Source of the DNA: Nilaparvata lugens
Taxonomy: Eukaryota > Arthropoda > Insecta > Hemiptera > Delphacidae
NCBI RefSeq assembly: GCF_014356525.2
Contig: NC_052507.1
Coordinates: 5,589,561-5,653,560, forward strand
DNA: 64,000 nucleotides
Reading direction: 5' to 3'
The notes beneath the pieces are model-generated. The model did no database searches. It worked only from the letters and a program-made list of their open reading frames with translations, and was not told where the DNA came from. A program made the translations under genes and the position numbers. Shown here one piece after another: positions 55,851 through 64,000 of the stretch. Each line of letters starts with the position of its first letter. Position 1 is the first letter of the stretch.

Positions 55851-56352
55851 GAGAAGAGATAGCATAAGAAGATATTTCATGGTATAGGTCGTTTATGTTC
55901 CAAATTTCAAGACGATTTCTTATTGAAACTCGATCAGTTTGAAACTCAAGCTGATTACTATCGACTACTGTCTATTATTACTGTTTTGGCCGGGTGGTGA
56001 GACTGTAAAGCTGCTTACAGATATACGCGCCTCCAACTTGCTCCGCCATCGTTCCTCGATCGCTCCGCAGTCGCTCCGCCCCCGCTCTGCAGTCGCACCG
56101 ATCATGAACGTTACGGGAGATGTTAGCTCTTCTCGCGTTCCACTCTTGCTCCCCTGTCGATCATCAATCGATCTGCTCGAGTGACGTTCGGTTGCGGAGC
56201 AGAGCGAAAGTCTGTACGCACCTTAAGAATGGCACATTATGAGAGATTACCAGCGTCACATAGCGTCATGAAAAAGAACAGCTATGACTATCGCCTTGAG
56301 AAACATAAACGTCCTATACCATGGGATATCTTTTTATGCTATATTTTCTCTA
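55851..56352. repeat. Foldback sister of 49312-49545 with nested insertion
   Basis: Left arm GATATTTCATGGTATAGGTC, right arm CGTCCTATACCATGGGATAT. The sister copy lacks the ~220 bases at 56006-56226, which are a diverged GGTGCGTACAGAT-type MITE (ends TAAAGCTGCTTACAGAT.. / TCTGTACGCACCTTA). Confidence 0.55.
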
Positions 56353-56795
56353 TGATTATACAATATTTTCATTCAGATTGGTAATTAACAAAAATGAATA
56401 TACAATCACGTAACTAAATAACCTGAAATACATCAAGGTAACGGTGGGTAAACAATTTTTAATAGTTTCATTCTTCAGACTACAAAAGATGATATAGTAA
56501 TACACAAAAGTTAATTACGTCGTCCAACAGGTAATTTGTTGTATTAGTTATTGTCCAGTTGAAATGATTTTGTCAACCTGTGCTTAATCGATACTAAGAT
56601 CATTTAATCATTTAAATGATTAAATCATTTCATTTGAGATCATTTTAATTTGTTATTGAAAATAATCATTTCCCAGCTTTTCTATCGCTGAAACACGCAA
56701 GATTCCTGAAAACAAAATAAAATTAGTAGAAAATAGAATGAAGAATAGTAGCAATACGAAAAAAGCAGAATAATATTACAGATCTTTATAGACTT

Positions 56796-57078
56796 TCTAT
56801 AGTGAGGTCCACGTTATAGTGGCAGTTTTTGATTAGCAATGGTATTGCTATCCTTGTCTATCATTCAACAAAACGGATAGCGCTATCTCTTTCTCGCTTC
56901 GCTCTGTTGCCAGATCGTCTTTCAACAATCTAGAACTAATTGACCGAGCGGAGTGAGGTCTAAGATTCAAGTCGACGGTTTGGCATTTCTCTTAATGTTT
57001 AAATGTTTATATGTTGCGCATTTACGGCGAAGCGCGGTAATAGATTTTCATGAAATTTGATCGGTATGTTCCTTTTTA

Positions 57079-57114
<36 letters not shown>

Positions 57115-58166
57115 ACGATATCTCATCTCCCAATTAACGGAATGACTTGAAATTTGGAACTTAAGGTCCTTTCACTATAAGGATCCGACACGAACAATTT
57201 CGATCAAATGCAATTCAAGATGGCGGCTAAAATGACGAAAATGTTGTCAAAAACAGGGTTTTTCGTGATTTTCTCGAAAACGGCTCCAACGATTTTGATT
57301 AAAGTTACACCTGAAATAGTCATTAATAAGCTCTATCAACTGCCACAAGTCCCATATCTGTAAAAATTTCAGGAGCACCGTTCCATCTATGCAAAGTTTG
57401 ATTTTAGATTCTCAATATCAGCCTTCATACACAATTTAAACAACAAATTTAAAGTGGAAAAGATAGAGCATGAAAATCTCTGCAATTAATGTCCAGTAAC
57501 ATTTTCACCTAAAATTGAAAATAAGCTTGAAATTAGAAAAAATGTGATTATTAAATTGCAAACTGTTGGCAAGTGTTGGTTCTATTAAATCATTCACTAC
57601 GAAGAGATAGCAGACCCCGTGTGTCTCCAGCGTTATTGTCCTATCACCAGCTGTCTCATATCTTTGAATAGTAGACTTGAGATGCGCGAGAACACTAGCG
57701 TCAGGTGATCAATTTTCATAACTGCAAGGAAAGTTGTGTGAGTGCGCTACACCAGATTTTTTAATTGCGCGTCGGCGTATATACAAGGTTTTTGAAAATT
57801 TTGACTATAGAATATTATTCATCATAAATCAGCTGACAAGTGGTTACACAGATGTGTGGAGAAGCCAGTCTATTGCTGTATTTCCATAAGGTCTATAGTT
57901 TCAATCAGGTACTTGTGGATGAGAATTCTGCGTGAGGTCTACTGTTCAAAGAACTACTAGTAATAAATTAACTAAATATTTCATCTTAATTGTGAAAATT
58001 CATAATGAATAATATAATTAATTATTTTAAACGAGAATGAACCGTTAATATTACATCAATAAATCTGTATCAGCTACCGTCTATAAAAGGAATTGACAAG
58101 ACAGAGGACAGCGGCAACGTTGTTCTGCAATCTTTCTCCACTGCCATTATAACGTGGACCTCACTA
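56796..58166. repeat. Three-level nest: RF-C in RF-B in RF-A
   Basis: RF-A starts at 56800 (GTGAGGTCCACGTTATAGTG), breaks at about 56938 and resumes at about 57960, ending ATTATAACGTGGACCTCAC. The interrupting RF-B runs 56939-57959 and is itself broken from about 57077 to 57760 by RF-C with its GT run and GATTTTCTCGAAAACGGCTC core. Order of insertion: RF-A, then RF-B, then RF-C. Confidence 0.7.
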
Positions 58167-58424
58167 TAGTGCTACTCGGGCCAATTTCTGAAGTGAATTC
58201 ACTACAAATTGTCAGCATTCCTTAAGGAAAACATTAATGCTTTCCATTCAAACAATGTTGACAGTTTAAAGTGTATCTCAACGTAGCATTCATTCATTCA
58301 TTTTATCAAGGATTACATCATTAAAATAGATTGCAAAATAACTAACTATTTAAACCCCATTTTAGTGTGTAATGAGAGTATCAAGGGTGAAGTCTTTCAA
58401 TCAATTAATTTTCTGTAATGTAAT

Positions 58425-59255
58425 TAAAAAATCTGGTGTGGCGCACTCACACAACTTTCCTTGCCGTTATGAAAATTGATCACCTGACGCTAGTGTGCAC
58501 GCGCATCTCAAGTCTACTTATAAACAAAGATCTGAGCCAGCTGGTGACAGGACAATAACGCTGGAGATATACGAGGTCTGCTATCTCTCCATAGTGAATG
58601 ATTTAGTAGAATCAACCGTTGCCAACAGTTTGCAATTGAATAATCACATTTTCTCGAATTTTGAGCTTATTTTAATTTTAGGTGAAAATGTTACTGAACA
58701 TTAATTGTAGAGATTTTCATGCTCAATCCTTTCCACTTGAAATTTTTTGTTTAAATTGTATCTGAAGCCTGATAATTGAGAATCTAAAATTAAACTTTGC
58801 ATAGATGGGGCGGAGCTCCTGGAATTTTTACAGATATGGGACTTGTTGCAGTTGATAGAACTTATCAATGACTATTTCAGGAATAAATTTGATCAAAATC
58901 GTTGGAGCCGTTTTCGAGAAAATCGTGAAAACCCCTGTTTTTGACAAAATCTTCGCCATTTTAGTCGTTTTGATCAATAATTGCATTTGATCGAAATTGT
59001 TCGTGTCGGATCGTTATATTGTAAGGACCTTAAGTTCCAAATTTCAAGTCATTCCGTTAATTGGGAGATGAGATATCGTGTACACAGACGCACATACACT
59101 CATACACACACACACACATACACATACAGACCAATACTCAAAAACCTCTTTTTTGGACTCAGGGGACCTTGAAACGTATAGAAATTGGGATACCTTAATT
59201 TTTTTCGGAAAGCAATACTTTCCTTACCTATTGTAATAGGGCAAGGAAAGTAAAA
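58425..59255 (-). repeat. RF-C repeat, nearly full length
   Basis: From AAAAAATCTGGTGTGGCGCA to GGGCAAGGAAAGTAAAA, with a CA run near 59105-59120. Opposite orientation to the copy 665 bases to the left. 58167-58424 shows no gene. Confidence 0.65.
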
Positions 59256-59306
59256 CATAATGGACACAAATTAATTCTCATAGTCATTTTCACAAACAGA
59301 TTGTCT

Positions 59307-59498
59307 TAGGCTAGGCACTCACCAGTTAGTCAAGACAAGGCAAGACATGATTAGACACAATACTTCACATTGTTGCTTATGACGCAACACACACCGATTA
59401 GTCATTGCAATTAGACATGTCTTCATAAGCAACTATGTGAAGTATTGTGTCTGATCATGTCTTGTATTGTCTTGACTAACTGGTGTGTGCCTAGCCTT
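59307..59498. mobile_element. Palindromic MITE, GGCTAGGCACTCACCAGTTA family
   Basis: Arms AGGCTAGGCACTCACCAGTT and AACTGGTGTGTGCCTAGCCT are continuous for about 80 bases (GTCAAGACAAGG.., CACAATACTTCACAT..). Confidence 0.75.
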
Positions 59499-59507
59499 AT
59501 CCTTCGA

Positions 59508-60121
59508 ATGGCCGATTTCACACTACAGCTGGGTTTACATTGGTCAAGTTCCCTTGAATTCAATTTTGTTAAAGTTTGAGTTGAATGGGCGATTTTGAAA
59601 ACTTCAAGTCAAGTTTACTTGAAATCAAGTTTTCATAACCTCAAAAGTAGATGATTATGAAATAAAGAATCTAATTAATCTCAAAGTTTTCTTCCTATTT
59701 TCCATGTTTTTCTTGCATCATACTTTTCTATTTAGTTGTTTTTATAAATTCTACATTGACTGATAACTGTTTTTATCTAATTTTCTCATTTGTAGTTGGA
59801 TTATACCTACAAGTTGAATTCAAAAGTCAAACATATTCAACATCTACTTGAATCAACAAAACTTGAAGAAGGGTCTACATTGGTAAAGTGGATTCAAGTT
59901 TCTATTCTTCAAACTTGACTTTAAGTTTGCAAAATACATCAATTTTATACATCTTGGATCTAAGAAAACTAGACTAATGTAAACGCCCCTTAACCGACTG
60001 TCGGCTGATACTCAGAATTTTCCTCCGATTGGCTAATTCACAGCAATAGCTGGTTCTCAGCCAATCAGAGGACAATATTCTGAGTGTCGGCCGTCATGAT
60101 CGGTTAGTGTGAGAACGGCCA
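59508..60121. mobile_element. MITE with AATGGCCG ends, split by a TA-flanked element
   Basis: Left end ATGGCCGATTTCACACTA, right end TAGTGTGAGAACGGCCATT. The left arm breaks after CACACTA (59525) and resumes with ACCGACTGTCGGC (59993). The insertion at 59526-59990 has ends CAGCTGGGTTTACATTGG / TAAACGCCCCT and duplicates TA, so it is a GGTTTACA-family member. Confidence 0.65.
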
Positions 60122-60188
60122 TTACTGCCATATTTTATTTTGTAACACAAGAAAGAATTGGAATTGTTCAAACTCACCTTGAAACGTC

Positions 60189-63100
60189 TCAACCTTTTTC
60201 AACTATTACGTCTGTCATGGATTCGGTCGCTTTCAATTTCAGTGTTTTCTCATTGGCCAAATGCAGTAACGCTAGAAATACTAAGGCTGGGCTCGTATCT
60301 TTCCAGACATCATCAGGTAAATGATCCTGGAGCTGGGTGTAAATATTACTGGTCAGTTGCGTACCATGATTATTGGAGATACTGTTTTCTCTCTGAAATA
60401 CAAAGTAGAGGATGAAAATCTAAATAAAAATGAGAAACATTTCTATTACAGATACGACTTATGTTTTACAATCCTGCAAAAATATTGAATATTACCATAA
60501 GGAAAAGATAGCATATGCTTATCTTTATCTTTTCCCTATGATATTACTGACTCATTTGCATTGTAAAATTAAATTCATTCCAATCTATTAAAAATGATTC
60601 TAGGGCATTGAATAAACACGAATCATAAGCCAATATACTTCAAAATCGAACGGCATGCACAAAATCCTATACTATCAAACGAGCAACTTCTGTTTATATG
60701 TTTGGATTTTTAGATGTTTATATGTTTGTATTTCACCGAATCTCGAAAACGTCTCTAACGATTCTCACGAAATTCAGAACATAGTAGTTTTATAATATAA
60801 AGTTTCGATTGCGCTAGGTCACATCCCTGGGAAAACTAGCTGAAGGGCATTAAAAGGATAATTATTATTTATCCTTGGAAAACAGCTTATAATAATTATT
60901 TCGTCGTCTGTTGGTGATGGAAGTGAGTGAGCGAGTTCTTGTGTGTGGGACTGTGTCAAAATTATGACTCAGCTGTTGAATTTTTGTAATCATTAAATCA
61001 GGTACTTAGTGTCGGTTGCAAAAAAGCCGGGTTATTCTCAATCCTGATTAATTCCAGTAGATCCATCTTTTTGAAGTGGTCTTCTCTGATTTGGTTCACG
61101 TGAAGTTAATCAGAATTAACATTTAACCGGCTTTTGTGCAACTAGGCCTTTGTGAGGGAAATTTTTGCATTCCTCTGGAAATTAATCTCAATTTACTGTG
61201 ATTAAATAGAACATTTCTGTATGAATGTTATTATAATTTCTTCTTTCGTAATAAACGTTTTATGCTTTTGTACTCTAGAGCGAAGCTCGGTCCCCGATAT
61301 TATATACTTAAATAGCATCATTAGCACTTCAAAAATTTAAAACTGTCCACAATTATTGAAAAACAGTTGAATAACATAATTGGCATAAAAGATTCCCAGA
61401 TATGTATCAATCATAAATGGTTATAGATGGATATATCATAATATATGCTTATTTAACAGCATAATATTATTATGCCATCATATGTTGGGCCATTTCAAAA
61501 GTTATAATTATTAAATAAAAATATTAATCTGGGCCCTGTTTCATAAAACTTGTAAGTCACGTAATACAGGAGAATCACCATTCCAATTACATGCTCAATA
61601 TAGCCGATAAAATCAGCTGTTCCTGTATTACAGGACTTCTAAGTTTTATGAAATAGTTTTTTATGAAATAGGAGCCAGCGTACCCTTTTAAATTATTTTA
61701 GCACGACATGTTTCGGCTACTAATGCCATTTTATTATTTCATTACAATGTTATAATTACTGTACAATATAAGATTAATAAATGAATTTTTTATTGTGTAA
61801 TAAGGCTGAGATATCTGTAACAGTCTATGGTCCCAACTATATGAGCGGTTTTCTCGCGCGTACAGAAAATACATGGCCTCATGGGGAGCGACTATTTCGC
61901 TCGTAAAGTTCACACCAACAGAGATAATGCATCAGGTTAACAAGTTGAAAAAAATTCAGCGCGTCTGAGACGCCCGTAAAGTTGGGTCTAACCCAGTAAA
62001 GCCATAGAGAAAAGACAGCATATCTTACGCTACCTTTTTTCTATGATATAACCCATTGACAGCTCATATATATGCTATATCTGGCTAGCTGGAGCCTCCC
62101 CAAGGGGTTGATAGAATCGGCTAACTCGGAACTCGCTGACTCCATGTTAAACTGCCGTTTGAATCAAAACTGCTCTGATCGGTGTAGTATTGATTCATAT
62201 GGCAGTTTATCGTGGATTCAGCGAGTTCCGAGTTAGCCAATTCTATCAACCCTTCCAAGGACCCCACCATCAAAGAAGCCATACAAATATTTATTTCTAT
62301 GTATTGAATCATTGGCCCATATGAATAAAACCAGAGCAAATGCTCATGAGCAAGAGCATGGAGCAGGGTTTTGTTCATGAAGCAAAAGCATTTGACCATT
62401 TTTATATGAATAAGCTTTACCTTATACTCTTACCTTATGCTCCTGAACTCTGGAGCAAATGCTCACGTATTTTAAAGATTTTTCATCAGCTGATTCGCTT
62501 TTGTAGCCTTACTTTGTTTTTATAGCTCACGGAAGCGCTAAATATGCAAGTAGGGGGCACCGCTTGTGTTTGCGTCGTCTGCTCTGTTTTCTATTTATGA
62601 ATAGATTTTTAGGTTAGAGTCTAGAATTTTGAAATAATAGCGTGAAAAATGTCATCTCTATAATAATCTTCAGCATATTCTTATAATATCAATAGCCTTC
62701 TTATAATCGTCTACACTCTCATCTTCTTAAATGCCTATTTCCTATTTTGTGGTTGCTATTTTTATATCAGGTATTTTGTATTTATTCTCTTGTAGGAATA
62801 ATGGTGATGTATAAATATCATGGTTGAATCTAAAAAGTTCTCAAATATTAAAAGTATAGTTCTCAAATATTGGTTGTGATTGTATCTGGTATAGTTTCCT
62901 CTTCCTTATACGAATTAGTTGAGCCATTTTACTATGAGCAAAAGGTGATATAAGCTGCTCTACTAGACTGGACTCACCTTTTTTGAAGCATTTGCTTCAA
63001 AAGTTGAGCAAATGCTCTAGTTTATTCATACAATTTTGAGTACAAGCTTTTACTTTTGAGCAAATGCTCAAACTATTTTTTTGATGAGCATGAGCAAAAG

Positions 63101-64000
63101 GTTTTGCTCACGTGTATTCATAGAAAATGAAGCAAATGCTCCATATTTTAGAAGTATAAGCAAATGCTCAACTTTATTCATATGGCCCATTATGTACAGT
63201 ATTAATAATTGATAATCAATTTTTTATTTGAATCAAAAACTTACATCTCCGTCCAACAGCGTCCAGACAGTACTCTTCAGCATCTTCATATCCAACTTTT
63301 TCGGAACAGTTTCATAAGTCAGTTGCGAATTGTTCTGGGCAATGTAAGATCTAGGTCGCAGATAATCATTCTCCTTGTTCGAATTTACTTCAAAACATAG
63401 CTGATCCTCCACTTCATCATGACATTCAGATGGAGACATCGGTTCTTGAGCTGCCACATTTCTGGGTGCTAGGTCGTTCTCAGTCAGGGTATGAATATTG
63501 TCCTCATATAACTCGTCAAATATAATTCCCCCATCATCTGTGAACTCGGTTTCCACCTTCACCTCATCTGCATCCTCTTCCCTAGTGAGGTACGGCTTGA
63601 AGAACAACGTTTTCCTCAGAAACGACCTGAACAAATCTTGGATTTTGTTGTCATGTCGTACTGGTTTCGTCATATCACTGTCGAGCCACCTTGCCATCAC
63701 GCGTCTATCTAACTTACTCCGCGCACTGTCTCTGGCTAGATCAAAGTTCCTCAGATTTTCAAAGCACAACACATCTTTCTTCGGCGTTTTCTTCCTAATT
63801 CTTGACATCACCTCTTCTTCTTCTTCCTTAACTCTTCTGCTCGGTTTAAGCCGCCTGAACTTCGGTTTCCAGTACTCAGGTCCCGCCCAAAAATCGGGCA
63901 GCAAATCTGTGTCGAAATACGAGTAAATACTTTCCTCAGGAGCTTGCAACGCTCTAGAATTCACAAAATTCAGGGCATCTAACCTAGATTTCTTCCTCGA
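60189..64000 (-). CDS. barr: Condensin complex subunit 2 (CAP-H/Barren), 3' part
   Basis: Two exons on the minus strand: 64000-63245 (open at the window edge, 252 codons) and 60392-60189 (67 codons and TGA). Donor GTAAGT, acceptor TTTGTATTTCAG, phase 0 on both sides. CAP-H is the kleisin of condensin I, joining SMC2/SMC4 and the HEAT subunits for mitotic chromosome condensation in the nucleus. Visible CAP-H signatures: FWAGPEYWKP (residues ~37-46 of the fragment), KKDVLCFENL, FFKPYLT, KKLDMKMLKSTVWTLL, and in the last exon VFLALLHLANEKTLKLKATE followed by MTDVIVEKG at the C-terminus. The N-terminal SMC2-binding part is outside the window. The 2.85-kb intron holds four repeats. Confidence 0.92.
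61009..61147. mobile_element. MITE, AGCCGGTTA family, copy 2, in CAP-H intron
   Basis: AGTGTCGGTTGCAAAAAAGC at the left and GGCTTTTGTGCAACTAGGCC at the right; arms also carry TTAATTCC/AGTTAATCAG. More diverged than 49023-49176. Confidence 0.55.
61531..61677. mobile_element. MITE, GGGCCCTGTTTCATAAAACT family, in CAP-H intron
   Basis: Left GGGCCCTGTTTCATAAAACT faces AAGTTTTATGAAATAG, then GGAGCC at the right. Terminal similarity to the element at 46781-47583. Confidence 0.55.
62104..62252. mobile_element. Foldback MITE in CAP-H intron
   Basis: GGGTTGATAGAATCGGCTAA and TTAGCCAATTCTATCAACCC are inverted. The arms include CTCGGAACTCGCTGA and its complement, with a central GTAGTATTGATT loop. Confidence 0.7.
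62314..63188. mobile_element. DNA element with many GAGCAAATGCTC-type subterminal repeats
   Basis: Ends GGCCCATATGAATAAA and TTTATTCATATGGCCC. The palindromic word AGCAAATGCT or close variants recur near both ends (about 62336, 62455, 63004, 63060, 63132, 63162), and complements such as AGCATTTGCT occur too. Clustered subterminal repeats are typical transposase-binding arrangements. No transposase frame. It ends 57 bases before the CAP-H donor at 63244. Confidence 0.65.

Noticed and set aside
55939..56384. Two overlapping plus-strand frames
   Set aside because: They lie over a foldback and a nested MITE; reading is not conserved in the sister copy at 49312-49545.
1..64000. CRISPR array, bacterial operon, tRNA or rRNA genes, viral integration
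   Set aside because: No spaced direct repeats of CRISPR type, no cloverleaf or rRNA blocks, and no viral protein frame were seen; the repeats are transposon-like and genes are spliced.

Overview
The window looks like nuclear DNA of an insect, most likely a planthopper-type hemipteran. The host genes that can be recognised are eukaryotic and spliced: a calcineurin-B-homologous protein and a condensin CAP-H/Barren subunit. The sequence is AT-rich and most of it is nested transposable elements. The hemipteran assignment rests on impression of the repeat families, not on a search. A 100-N gap lies at 5157-5256. No bacterial operon, tRNA, rRNA or CRISPR array was seen.

Host genes, left to right. 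(1) A minus-strand gene of unknown function has three phase-compatible exons at 3766-3672, 2442-2320 and 217-64, and runs off at least one end of what can be seen. (2) A plus-strand gene of about 85 codons has three exons (27685-27778, 33400-33493, 34192-34261). (3) Its stop codon lies 193 bases upstream of the start of a long uninterrupted plus-strand ORF (34455-38945, 1496 aa) of ribonuclease-inhibitor-type leucine-rich repeats. (4) A CHP1 orthologue has four coding exons (43969-49850, +). (5) The 3' part of the condensin I subunit CAP-H (barren) has two exons (64000-63245 and 60392-60189, -) and enters the window from the right edge.

Mobile DNA fills the rest. 1-24 kb holds four non-autonomous Helitrons, a hAT-like element with an 8-bp target duplication, a TTAA-flanked piggyBac-like foldback, three LINE 3' ends beside a duplicated GAA-rich block, and many copies of three high-copy families. 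These are called here RF-A (foldback starting GTGAGGTCCACGTTATAATG), RF-B (starting TTGACCGAGCGAAGTGAGG and ending near ACTACTAG) and RF-C (between ACTTTCCTTGCC and CACACCAGATTTTTT, usually with a GT microsatellite). 24.3-27.4 kb is a head-to-head inverted pair of Penelope-like retroelements with a GIY-YIG endonuclease and a hammerhead-like fold at each outer end. 28-33 kb is intron of gene 2 with foldbacks and an RF-C copy carrying a 166-bp tandem array. 39-64 kb holds further MITEs and LINE fragments, many inside the introns of CHP1 and CAP-H.

The genes do not form a pathway; they are ordinary neighbours separated by transposons. The least ordinary material is the Penelope dimer with its ribozyme-like ends, the large LRR gene with its closely packed small upstream gene, and the datable nests of insertions.
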